The notes beneath the pieces were generated by a model, which saw only the letters and a program-made list of their open reading frames with translations, was not told the DNA's origin and did no database searches. The position numbers and the translations under genes were made by a program. Below are positions 16,753 through 24,857 of a DNA stretch of 53,040 bases, piece by piece (within the stretch, counting starts at the first letter, position 1; each line of letters begins with the position of its first letter). This DNA comes from Sphingomonas canadensis (GTDB lineage Bacteria > Pseudomonadota > Alphaproteobacteria > Sphingomonadales > Sphingomonadaceae), in NCBI RefSeq assembly GCF_026013525.1, contig NZ_JAPDRA010000016.1, forward strand, positions 1 through 53,040, given 5' to 3'.

Positions 16753-18987
16753 ATGAGCAGGAATTGGCCGGGCAAGATCGGCAGGACATGGGAAAGCTCC
16801 GAGCCCTGGCTGGAGCCGATCCGCCGCCCCGCGAAGGGCGCGCCCAACGTGCTGATGATCGTGCTGGACGACGTCGGCTTCGCCCATTTCGGCTGCTATG
16901 GCTCCACCATCGCCACGCCGAACATCGACCGGCTGGCCGCCGGCGGGCGCCGCTACACCAATTTCCACACCACCGCGATGTGCTCCCCCACCCGCGCCTC
17001 GCTGCTGACCGGGTGCAACCACCATGCGGTGGGCATGGGCATCATCGCCGACATGTGTACCGGCTATCCCGGCTATCTGGGCGAGATGAGCGAGAGCGCG
17101 GCGACGCTGCCCCAGATGCTCGTCCCCGCCGGCTACAGCGCCTTCGCCATCGGCAAATGGCACCTCACCCGCGCCCGCGACATGAGCCCGGCCGGCCCCT
17201 TCGGCCACTGGCCGCTGGGCCGCGGGTTCGAACGCTATTACGGGTTCCTCTATTCGCTGGTGGACCAGTGGCACCCCGAACTGGTGTGCGACAACCGCTT
17301 CATCGATACGCCGGCCGATCCCGGATATCACCTGAGCGAGGATCTGGTCGACCAGACCATCGGCATGATCGGATCGGCCCGCGCCGCCGATCCGGAGCGG
17401 CCCTTCTTCGCCTATCTGGCGTTCGGCGCGTGCCATTCGCCGCACCAGGCGCCTGACAGCTATATCGACGCCTATCGCGGCGCCTTCGACGAAGGGTGGG
17501 ACGCGGTGCGCGCGCACTGGTTCCAGCGCCAGATCGAGATGGGCATCGTCCCCGAAGGCACGGCGCTGACCGCGCGCAGCGAGGGCGTTCCGCCCTGGGA
17601 GACGCTGACCCCGGAGGAGAAGCGCCTCGCCATCCGCCACCAGGAGGTGTTCGCCGGATTCCTGACGCACACCGACGCGCAGATCGGCCGCCTGACCGGC
17701 TGGCTCGAGCGGCGCGGGATGCTCGACGATACGATGATCCTGCTGCTGTCGGACAATGGCGCGGAGGGCGGCGGCGACGCGCACGGCACGATCAACCTGC
17801 GGCGCGCGTTCCAGGGGCCCGAGGAGTCGCTGGAGGAGAAGCTGGCCGCCACCGCGACGCTGGGCACCGCGGAGCATTGGAACAACTATCCGCGCGGCTG
17901 GGCGCACGCCGGCAACACGCCGCACAAATGGTACAAGACGCATACCCATAACGGCGGCATCCGCGATCCGCTGATCGTCCACTGGCCCGCGCGCATCCGC
18001 GACGGCGGCGGCATCAGCCGGCAGTTCTGCCATTGCAGCGATCTGGCGCCCACGATCCTGGAGGCCGCGGGCGTGACGCCGCCCGCGACGATCAACGGGC
18101 GCGACGCGATGCCCATCACCGGCACCAGCATCGCCTACACCTTCGACGCGCCCGATGCGCCGACGCGCAAGCAGTCGCAATATTTCGAGCTGATGGGCAA
18201 CCGCGGCATCTGGGCGAACGGCTGGAAGGCCGTGGTCCATCACGAGACCGGCGCGGATTACGACAGCGAACAGTGGGAGCTGTACCGGCTCGACAGCGAT
18301 TTTTCGGAGAACGACGACCTCGCCGCCCGCCATCCGGAAAAGCTGGCCGAGTTGAAGGCGCTGTGGGAGCGGGAGGCGGAGGCCAACCATGTCTTCCCGC
18401 TCGACGATCGCTACGCCGGGCGGCTCGCCAAGACCTATCACCTGCCGCCCCGCCGGCGCTGGGACCTGGGCGAAGGGCGGCTTTATGCCAGCGGCTATTC
18501 GGCGCCTTCGGTCGGCAACCGCTCCTATCGCTTCGATATCGAGGTCGATCTGGAGCCGCGTGCCAGCGGCGCGGTCTTCGCGGCGGGCGGCAAGCCGGGC
18601 GGTTATGTGCTCCACATCGACGGCGGGCGGCTGGTGCATGAATATGTCGGCCCACGCCACCGCACGGTGATCGAGAGCGAGGTCGTGCTGCCCGCCGGGC
18701 GCCATGCCCTGACGCTCGATTTCCGCAAGACCGGCGACTGCAAGGGCGAACTGACGCTGCTGTGCGACGGCGACGTGGTGGCCGCCGGCAGCATCGCCGA
18801 TATGTGGCCGGTCAGCCCGATGGGGGGCGGCTTCACGCTGGGCTACGACAACGCCAGCCCGGTCAGCGACCGCTATGCGATGCCCGCGCGGCTGACCGGC
18901 CGGATACTCTCCGCCGCGGTCGCGTGCGGCGACGACTTCCTGTTCGATCCCGAGGCCGAGGCGCGCATCGCCTATGGCGAGGATTGA
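16753..18987 (+). CDS. Type I sulfatase, first tandem copy
   Basis: 744-residue formylglycine-dependent sulfatase that hydrolyses sulfate esters. The modified cysteine is Cys77 in CSPTRASLLTG, which fits the C-x-P-x-R maturation motif. Calcium ligands include Asp39-Asp40 in VLDDVGFAHFGCYG and the DN pair in LLSDNGAEGG. The histidine-rich GKWHLTRARDM motif is also conserved. A C-terminal region of about 170 residues, absent in short arylsulfatases, has beta-rich character. No signal peptide is present, so it should act in the cytoplasm on imported substrate. The maturation enzyme is not in this window. It is closely similar along its whole length to the next gene. The substrate (aryl, alkyl or sugar sulfate) is not known. 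Confidence 0.93.
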   Translation: MSRNWPGKIGRTWESSEPWLEPIRRPAKGAPNVLMIVLDDVGFAHFGCYGSTIATPNIDRLAAGGRRYTNFHTTAMCSPTRASLLTGCNHHAVGMGIIADMCTGYPGYLGEMSESAATLPQMLVPAGYSAFAIGKWHLTRARDMSPAGPFGHWPLGRGFERYYGFLYSLVDQWHPELVCDNRFIDTPADPGYHLSEDLVDQTIGMIGSARAADPERPFFAYLAFGACHSPHQAPDSYIDAYRGAFDEGWDAVRAHWFQRQIEMGIVPEGTALTARSEGVPPWETLTPEEKRLAIRHQEVFAGFLTHTDAQIGRLTGWLERRGMLDDTMILLLSDNGAEGGGDAHGTINLRRAFQGPEESLEEKLAATATLGTAEHWNNYPRGWAHAGNTPHKWYKTHTHNGGIRDPLIVHWPARIRDGGGISRQFCHCSDLAPTILEAAGVTPPATINGRDAMPITGTSIAYTFDAPDAPTRKQSQYFELMGNRGIWANGWKAVVHHETGADYDSEQWELYRLDSDFSENDDLAARHPEKLAELKALWEREAEANHVFPLDDRYAGRLAKTYHLPPRRRWDLGEGRLYASGYSAPSVGNRSYRFDIEVDLEPRASGAVFAAGGKPGGYVLHIDGGRLVHEYVGPRHRTVIESEVVLPAGRHALTLDFRKTGDCKGELTLLCDGDVVAAGSIADMWPVSPMGGGFTLGYDNASPVSDRYAMPARLTGRILSAAVACGDDFLFDPEAEARIAYGED

Positions 18988-19030
18988 GCGATGCCCGGAT
19001 CATTTCCCTGGACAATGAGGTACGCAAATC

Positions 19031-21277
19031 ATGACTGATGCCGACACAGACGCCTGGCCCGGAAAGATCGGCCGCACCTGGCAGGAATCGGAGCCCTGGC
19101 TCGATCCCTTCAAGCGCCCCGCGAAGGAGGCGCCCAACGTGGTCCTCGTGGTGCTCGACGACGTCGGCTTCGCGCATCTCGGCTGCTACGGCTCCAACAT
19201 CGCCACGCCGAACATCGACCGGCTGGCGGCCGCGGGGCGCCGCTACACCAACTATCACACCACCGCGATGTGCTCCCCCACCCGCGCCTCGCTGCTGACC
19301 GGCTGCAACCACCATGCGGTCGGCATGGGCCTGATCGCGGACATGGGCACCGGGTTCCCCGGCTATCTGGGCCAGCTCGACGATCGCGCCGCGACGCTGC
19401 CGGAGATGCTGACCCCCGCCGGCTACAGCGCCTTCGCGGCGGGCAAATGGCACCTGACCCGCGCGCGCGAGATGACCCAGGCGGGGCCGTTCCGCCACTG
19501 GCCGCTGGGCCGCGGGTTCGAACGTTTCTACGGCTTCCTCTATTCGCTGGTGGACCAGTGGCACCCCGAGCTGGTGCGCGACAACGGCTTCATCGAGACG
19601 CCGCGCGACCCCGGCTATCACCTCAGCGAAGCGATCGTGGACGAGACGATCGGCATGATCGCCTCTGCCCGCGCCGCCGATCCGGACCGGCCCTTCTTCG
19701 CCTATGTGGCGTTCGGCGCGTGCCATTCGCCGCACCAGGCGCCCAAGGAATATATCGACGCCTATCGCGGCGCCTTTGACGAGGGATGGGACGTGATGCG
19801 CGAGCGCTGGCACCAGCAGCAGATCGCGCTGGGCATCGCCCCGCCCGAAAGCCGGCTGACGCCGCGCAACCAGGACGTGCAGCCGTGGAGCGAGCTGACC
19901 GCGGACGAGCGCCGCGTGTGCGCACGTCACCAGGAGGTGTTCGCGGGCTTCCTGACGCACACCGATGCGCAGATCGGCCGGCTGGTCGACTGGATCGACG
20001 CGCGCGGGCTGGGCGACAATACGCTGGTGATCGTGATGTCCGACAACGGCGCGTCTGCCGAGGGCGGCGCGTTCGGCCACATCAACCTGCGCCGCTTCTT
20101 CCAGTATCACGAGGAACGGCTGGAGGAGCATCTGCCCGTGCTCGACGAGCTGGGTTCGGACCGGCACTGGAACACCTATCCGGCCGGCTGGGGCCATGCC
20201 GGCAACACCCCGCACAAATGGTTCAAGATGCAGACGCACGGCGGCGGGGTGCGCGATCCGATGGTGATCCGCTGGCCCGCGCGCATCCGCGACGGCGGCG
20301 GCATCAGCCACCAGTTCTGCCACGTATCGGACCTCGCCCCCACCATCCTGGAGGTGACCGGGGTGACGCCGCCCGCCACGGTGCGCGGCCAGCCGGCGCT
20401 GCCGATGACGGGCACCAGCATCGCCTATACCTTCGCCGCGCCCGACGCGCCGACACGCAAGCAGGCGCAATATTTCGAGCTGATGGGCAATCGCGGCATC
20501 TGGTCGAACGGCTGGAAGGCGGTGACGCGCCACTATGAAGGCGACGATTACGAGACCGAGCATTGGGAGCTCTATCACGTCGACGCCGATTTCTCGGAGA
20601 GCGAGGACGTGTCCGGGCGCTATCCGGAGAAGCTGGCCGAACTGAAGGCGCTGTGGGAGCGCGAGGCCGCGGCGAACCGCGTGTTCCCGCTCGACGATCG
20701 CAACATCAGCCGGATCGCGCTCAGCTATTATCTGGAGCCGCGCAACACCTGGAACTATGGGCCGGGCCGCATCCGCGTATCGGCCTATGCCGCGCCGTCC
20801 ATCGGCAACCGTTCGCACCGCTTCGATTTCGACGTGACGATCGACGACGCGAGCGAGGGGGCGCTGCTGGCAGTGGGCGGCCGGCCGGGCGGATATGGCC
20901 TGCATCTGATCGACGGCAGGCTGGTGTACGAATATGTCGGGCCGGGGCACCGCACCGTGATCGAGGCGCAGGGCGCGCTCCCCCCCGGGCGGCGGACGCT
21001 GTCGATCGTGTTCCGCAAGACCGGCGATTGCCAGGGCGAGCTGGCGCTGCTGTGCGACGGCGCGGAGATCGGCCGCGGCATGCTCAATGAGATATGGCGG
21101 GGCGGCCCGGCAGGCGCCAGCTTCTGCATCGGTTTCGCCAACGGCAGCCCGGTCAGCGATCGCTATGCGATGCCCGGAACCTTCACCGGCACGATCCACG
21201 GCGTGACCGTCGAGGCCGGCTCCGACTACCACCATGATCCGGAACTGGAGACCCATATCGCGCTGAGCGAGGACTGA
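19031..21277 (+). CDS. Type I sulfatase, second tandem copy
   Basis: 748-residue paralogue of the preceding sulfatase; long blocks are nearly identical (RYTN-HTTAMCSPTRASLL, YGFLYSLVDQWHPEL). The formylglycine cysteine is Cys81, and the metal-binding DD lies in VVLDDVGFAHLGCYG and DN in VMSDNGAS. Differences concentrate in loops, for example the region after DNGAS, which may shift specificity. It too lacks a signal peptide. The gap of 43 bases suggests co-transcription with the first copy, and GAGG precedes the ATG. The arrangement points to a tandem duplication followed by divergence, possibly to handle two related sulfate esters. Confidence 0.93.
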   Translation: MTDADTDAWPGKIGRTWQESEPWLDPFKRPAKEAPNVVLVVLDDVGFAHLGCYGSNIATPNIDRLAAAGRRYTNYHTTAMCSPTRASLLTGCNHHAVGMGLIADMGTGFPGYLGQLDDRAATLPEMLTPAGYSAFAAGKWHLTRAREMTQAGPFRHWPLGRGFERFYGFLYSLVDQWHPELVRDNGFIETPRDPGYHLSEAIVDETIGMIASARAADPDRPFFAYVAFGACHSPHQAPKEYIDAYRGAFDEGWDVMRERWHQQQIALGIAPPESRLTPRNQDVQPWSELTADERRVCARHQEVFAGFLTHTDAQIGRLVDWIDARGLGDNTLVIVMSDNGASAEGGAFGHINLRRFFQYHEERLEEHLPVLDELGSDRHWNTYPAGWGHAGNTPHKWFKMQTHGGGVRDPMVIRWPARIRDGGGISHQFCHVSDLAPTILEVTGVTPPATVRGQPALPMTGTSIAYTFAAPDAPTRKQAQYFELMGNRGIWSNGWKAVTRHYEGDDYETEHWELYHVDADFSESEDVSGRYPEKLAELKALWEREAAANRVFPLDDRNISRIALSYYLEPRNTWNYGPGRIRVSAYAAPSIGNRSHRFDFDVTIDDASEGALLAVGGRPGGYGLHLIDGRLVYEYVGPGHRTVIEAQGALPPGRRTLSIVFRKTGDCQGELALLCDGAEIGRGMLNEIWRGGPAGASFCIGFANGSPVSDRYAMPGTFTGTIHGVTVEAGSDYHHDPELETHIALSED

Positions 21278-21403
21278 TACCGGCATTCGCCGCGTGCGAT
21301 TTGGGGGCTTGCCATTGTGCAAGTGCGAAGGAATAGTGGCGCCATGCGCTGCTATTCCTCGCCCCGCCCTGCTTTTCGATCCCGCCCGCGGGGGAGGGGC
21401 TGA

Positions 21404-21838
21404 GTGGCGGCCGGGCCGCGCATCACGCTGGTCCGCAGGATCAAGGCCTCTCCGGAGGCGCTTTTCGAGGCTTGGACGACACCCTCGCTGATGGCGCACT
21501 GGTGGTGCGGCGCCGGGGCCAAGCACATCGTGGCGCAATGTTCGCCGCGGCGCAGCGGAAACTTCCTCGTCAGCGGCCATAGCGCCAAGGGCGAGGCGAT
21601 CGAGGATTGGGGCGTCTATACCGTCGTGATCCCCGGCGAGGTGCTGGAATTCAGTTGGCACGCGGAGCCGCCCGGGCCGAGCCATGTGACGATGCAGCTC
21701 CTGCCGCTGGCCTATACGACCGAGATCACGCTGGTGCATTTCGAGCTGCCCGACGCGGAGACCTGCGCCATGCAGAAGGCCCGCTGGGAAGCCGCGCTCG
21801 ACGCGCTGGAGGCGCTGGTCGATCCGCCGGCGGCCTAG
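21404..21838 (+). CDS. SRPBCC / AHSA1-like domain protein
   Basis: 144-residue single-domain protein of the START/SRPBCC helix-grip fold (AHSA1-type). Landmarks are the N-terminal ITLVRRIKASPEALFEAWTT, the HWWCGAG turn, YTVVIPGEVLEFSWH and the C-terminal helix ARWEAALDALEALV. Such domains bind hydrophobic ligands; the ligand is not known. The GTG at 21404 follows GGGGAGGGG, a strong ribosome binding site. It follows the sulfatase genes after 126 bases in which I see no gene or clear terminator, so membership of the catabolic region is possible but unproven. Confidence 0.8.
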   Translation: MAAGPRITLVRRIKASPEALFEAWTTPSLMAHWWCGAGAKHIVAQCSPRRSGNFLVSGHSAKGEAIEDWGVYTVVIPGEVLEFSWHAEPPGPSHVTMQLLPLAYTTEITLVHFELPDAETCAMQKARWEAALDALEALVDPPAA

Positions 21839-21867
21839 AGCTTGCTTCCGCGGGGCTGAAAACGACC
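21835..21867 (+). repeat. Dispersed palindromic repeat, copy 1
   Basis: CTAGAGCTTG-CTTCCGCGGGGCTGAAAACGACC matches the element at 40387-40415 at nearly every position. It starts inside the stop codon of the SRPBCC gene. This is probably a REP-like intergenic repeat of the host genome. Confidence 0.6.
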
Positions 21868-21875
21868 CCAATGCC

Positions 21876-22343
21876 TCATTCGGGCAGGCGGCAGACGTCC
21901 ACCCAGCGCCGCGAAACCAGTTCCGCCAGCCGTTCGGGCGCGATCTCCACCGAGCTGGTGAGCGATCCCGCGGCCGGGAACACCGTATCGAACGCGCGAA
22001 GCGACACGTCGCAATAGACGGTCACGCCGTCGGGCAGCCCGAACGGGCACACGCCCCCCACCGGATGGCCCGTCAGCGCCAGCGCCTCGTCCGCGCCCAG
22101 CATGCGCGGGCGGCCGCCGAATTCGGCCTTCACCTTGGCGTTGTCGATCCGCGCATCGCCGCGCGCGACCACCAGGAATTCCTCGCCGCCCACCCGGATC
22201 GCCAGCGTCTTGGCGATGCGCGCGGGGGCAACGCCCAGCACGTCGGCCGCCTCCGCCACGGTGGCGGTGCTGCGGCTGTGATCGATCAGGCCCAGATCGG
22301 GGGCATGGGCGTCCAGCCATGCGCGCGCACTTTCCAGAGTCAT
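21876..22343 (-). CDS. YbaK/EbsC-type aminoacyl-tRNA deacylase
   Basis: 155-residue protein of the YbaK/ProX/INS-domain family, trans-editing factors that hydrolyse mischarged tRNA (for example Ala- or Cys-tRNA-Pro). Characteristic parts are STATVAEAADVLGVAPARIA, KTLAIRVGGEEFLVVARGDA and GHPVGGVCPFGLP, where the conserved glycine-rich GGVCPFG loop forms the substrate pocket. The start codon overlaps the stop of the Gre-like gene (ATGA), which puts it at the distal end of the suf operon. Which mischarged tRNA it edits is not decidable here. Confidence 0.88.
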   Translation of the reverse strand: MTLESARAWLDAHAPDLGLIDHSRSTATVAEAADVLGVAPARIAKTLAIRVGGEEFLVVARGDARIDNAKVKAEFGGRPRMLGADEALALTGHPVGGVCPFGLPDGVTVYCDVSLRAFDTVFPAAGSLTSSVEIAPERLAELVSRRWVDVCRLPE

Positions 22344-22807
22344 GCCGCGATCGGCTCCACCGCCAGTATCTCGATCGCCTCGGCCCGGCCGCCGAAATCG
22401 ACGCGCTCGCCCTCCTCCGCGCCGATCAGCGCCTGGGCCAGCGGGGCCTGGAACGACAGGCGGTCCGCCGCCGGATCGGCCTCGTCATGGCCGACGATCT
22501 CGATCGCGCGCTCGCGCCCGTTCATGCGGATGGCGACGCGGGTGCCGATGCCCGCCACGCCTTCCCCGGGCCGCGGCGCCACTTCGGCGGTGGCGGCGCG
22601 GGTGTGCCAGTAGCGCAGCTCGCGCTTCAGCCCCTCGCGTGCCTCCTCGGCCGTCTCGCCGGCCAGCGCGGCCTCCAGCGCCGCCACCTTCGCGGCGATC
22701 AGCGCGGGCCCGCGCGCGGTGACCAGGTTCGGCCCCGGCGGCAGCGGCAGCTCGAACCGCGGCTCCTTATGCTCTTCGTCGCTCTCGCGGCGGAAGGCGA
22801 CACTCAT
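22340..22807 (-). CDS. GreA/GreB-type transcription elongation factor-like protein
   Basis: 155 residues, the usual Gre-factor length. A helical N-terminal part (ALIAAKVAALEAALAGETAE, REGLKRELRYWHTRAATAEV) would form a coiled coil, and the C-terminal half (IGTRVAIRMNGRERAIEIVG ... PLAQALIGAEEGERVDF) resembles the FKBP-like Gre domain that binds RNA polymerase. Acidic tip residues that activate transcript cleavage are not obvious, so it could be a Gre-like regulator rather than a true cleavage factor. It starts 7 bases after sufA and overlaps the deacylase gene by 4 bases. Confidence 0.75.
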   Translation of the reverse strand: MSVAFRRESDEEHKEPRFELPLPPGPNLVTARGPALIAAKVAALEAALAGETAEEAREGLKRELRYWHTRAATAEVAPRPGEGVAGIGTRVAIRMNGRERAIEIVGHDEADPAADRLSFQAPLAQALIGAEEGERVDFGGRAEAIEILAVEPIAA

Positions 22808-22814
22808 CGCCGGC

Positions 22815-23177
22815 TCAGACCGTGAAGCTCTCGCCGCAGCCGCACGAGCCCTTGGCGTTGGGATTGTCGAACACGAAGCCGGCGGTGAAATCGTCCTCCA
22901 CCCAGTCCATCGTCGAACCGACCAGATACAGCACCGACGCGCCATCGACGAAAAAAGCGCCGCCGGGCGTTTCGATCCGCTCGTCGAAGGGCTTGGCCTC
23001 GGTCACATAGTCCACCGAATAGGCAAGGCCCGAACAGCCGCGCCGTGGCGTGGAGAGCTTCACGCCCACCGCGCCTTCGGGCGCCTGCGCCATCAGCGCC
23101 GCGATCCGCGCCTCGGCGGCGGGGGTCAGCGTAAGCGCGGCGGGGCGCTGGCGGGTTCGGGTCGCGGTTTCCGTCAT
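22815..23177 (-). CDS. sufA: A-type Fe-S carrier protein SufA/HesB
   Basis: 120-residue A-type carrier (IscA/SufA/ErpA family) that receives Fe-S clusters from the SufBCD scaffold and passes them on. Cluster-ligating cysteines occur in RRGCSGLAYS and in the C-terminal GSCGCGESF, with the intervening FVDGASVLYLVGSTMDWVED typical of the family. The start ATG overlaps the sufT stop by one base. I call it SufA because of its place in the operon; the sequence alone does not separate SufA from related carriers. Confidence 0.92.
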   Translation of the reverse strand: MTETATRTRQRPAALTLTPAAEARIAALMAQAPEGAVGVKLSTPRRGCSGLAYSVDYVTEAKPFDERIETPGGAFFVDGASVLYLVGSTMDWVEDDFTAGFVFDNPNAKGSCGCGESFTV

Positions 23178-23653
23178 CACAACATCCCCAGCTCCAGCTT
23201 CGCCTCGTCGCTCATCTTGCCCGGGTCCCAGGGCGGGTCCCACACCAGGTTGACCTCCGCATGGCCGATGCCGGGCACCGATCCGACGCGCAGTTCCACC
23301 TCGCCGGGCATCGATTCGGCCACCGGGCAATGCGGCGTGGTGAGCGTCATCGTCACCGCCGCATGGCCATCGGGCGTCACGTCCACGCCATAGATAAGGC
23401 CCAGGTCATAGATGTTCACGGGGATCTCGGGATCGTAGATCTCCTTGAGCGCGCCCACCACGGCCTCATAGAGATCGCCGCCCGGCTCGCCCGCGGACTG
23501 CTCCGCCGGTTTCTGCGCCAGGAAGCCCTCCAGATAGTCGCGCTTGCGCTCGAAGGTGTCGCGCGCGCCTTCGCCCGCGTCATCCACCCGCGCCCTGGGC
23601 GGCGGCGTCACGCCCGCCACCTCCTCGACCTCGAATTTGCGTTCTTCGTTCAC
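23177..23653 (-). CDS. sufT: SufT-like MIP18/DUF59 Fe-S assembly protein
   Basis: 158-residue protein with a MIP18 (DUF59) domain from about residue 60: LYEAVVGALKEIYDPEIPVN, IYDLGLIYGVDVTPDG, then TLTTPHCPVAESMPGEV with the conserved Cys. A variable region of about 55 residues precedes the domain. SufT proteins assist maturation of Fe-S proteins alongside SUF. The GTG at 23653 overlaps the sufS stop (GTGA) and has GAGGA upstream. Confidence 0.9.
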   Translation of the reverse strand: MNEERKFEVEEVAGVTPPPRARVDDAGEGARDTFERKRDYLEGFLAQKPAEQSAGEPGGDLYEAVVGALKEIYDPEIPVNIYDLGLIYGVDVTPDGHAAVTMTLTTPHCPVAESMPGEVELRVGSVPGIGHAEVNLVWDPPWDPGKMSDEAKLELGML

Positions 23654-24855
23654 CCGAAGATCCTCGTCACCCGTTCGACCCCTTTGACGAGCGCGGCGAT
23701 GTCCGCCGGCCCATTGTAAATCCCGAAGCTGGCGCGCGCGGTGGCGGGCACGCCCAGCGTGTCCATCAGCGGCTGCGCGCAATGATGCCCGGCGCGGATC
23801 GCCACGCCGCCTTCGTCCAATATGGTGGCGACGTCGTGCGGATGCACGCCCTCCACCGCGAAGCTGACGATCCCCGCGCTGTCCTCCGGCCCGAACAGCC
23901 GCACGCTGTTGATGCTGCCCAGCGCCGCGCGCGCGTCGCGCACCAGCGCGGTCTCATGCGCATGGATGCGATCCAGCCCCACGCCCGCGACATAATCGAT
24001 CGCCGCATGGAGGCCGACGACGCCCACGATGTGCGGCGTCCCCGCTTCGAACCGGCCCGGCGGCGGGGCATAGGTGGTGCGTTCGAACGTCACCCGGTCG
24101 ATCATCGAACCGCCGCCCTGATACGGCGGCATCGCGTCGAGCAGCTCGGCGCGGCCCCACAGCACGCCGATGCCGGTGGGGCCATAGAGCTTGTGGCCCG
24201 AGAAGACGTAGAAATCGGCGCCCAGCGCGGCGACGTCCACCGCCATGCGCGGCACCGCCTGGCACCCGTCGATCAGGATCTTCGCCCCCGCGCCATGCGC
24301 CAGATCGGCGGCGCGGCGCACGTCCAGCACCGATCCCAGCACGTTGGAGACATGCGCCAGCGCCACCATCCGGTGCCGCTCCGTCAGCATCGCCGCCATC
24401 GCGTCCAGATCGATCCGCTGATCGGCGGTGAGCGGCACCACGTCGATCGCGGCGCCCGCGCGCTCGGCCGCCATCTGCCACGGCACGATGTTCGAATGAT
24501 GCTCCAGCCCGGACAGCAGGATGCGATCGCCGGGCTTTAGCTGCGTGCCGGCCCAGCATTGCGCGACCAGGTTGATCCCCTCGGTCGCGCCGCGCACGAA
24601 CACCACCTCGCCCGGCTGCGCGCCGATGAAGCCCGCCACCCGCGCCCGCGCCGCTTCGAACGCCAGCGTCATGTCCGCCGAGCGTTTGTACACGCCGCGG
24701 TGGACCGTCGCATATTCGGGGCCATAGGCGCGCGTGATCGCGTCGATCACCGCCTGGGGCTTCTGCGCGGTGGCGGCGGTGTCCAGATAGGCCCAGCCCT
24801 CCGGCACGCCGGGGAAGTCGGCGCGCACGTCGAGCGGCGCGCTATCCAGCACCAT
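23650..24855 (-). CDS. sufS: Cysteine desulfurase SufS
   Basis: 401-residue PLP-dependent class V aminotransferase-fold enzyme that removes sulfur from cysteine as a persulfide. The PLP lysine is in YVFSGHKLYGPTGIGVLWG. The catalytic cysteine lies in AIRAGHHCAQPLMDTLG, the short active-site loop of the SufS type. The N-terminus DVRADFPGVPEGWAYLDTAA is standard. No SufE gene is nearby; the sulfur acceptor may be encoded elsewhere. Only two bases lie between the sufD stop and the ATG. Confidence 0.95.
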   Translation of the reverse strand: MVLDSAPLDVRADFPGVPEGWAYLDTAATAQKPQAVIDAITRAYGPEYATVHRGVYKRSADMTLAFEAARARVAGFIGAQPGEVVFVRGATEGINLVAQCWAGTQLKPGDRILLSGLEHHSNIVPWQMAAERAGAAIDVVPLTADQRIDLDAMAAMLTERHRMVALAHVSNVLGSVLDVRRAADLAHGAGAKILIDGCQAVPRMAVDVAALGADFYVFSGHKLYGPTGIGVLWGRAELLDAMPPYQGGGSMIDRVTFERTTYAPPPGRFEAGTPHIVGVVGLHAAIDYVAGVGLDRIHAHETALVRDARAALGSINSVRLFGPEDSAGIVSFAVEGVHPHDVATILDEGGVAIRAGHHCAQPLMDTLGVPATARASFGIYNGPADIAALVKGVERVTRIFG

Positions 24856-24857
24856 GC

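Noticed and set aside
18863..21871. A 1002-codon minus-strand frame opposite the second sulfatase
   Set aside because: Mirror frame of two sulfatase genes with intact catalytic motifs; no domain in the antisense product.
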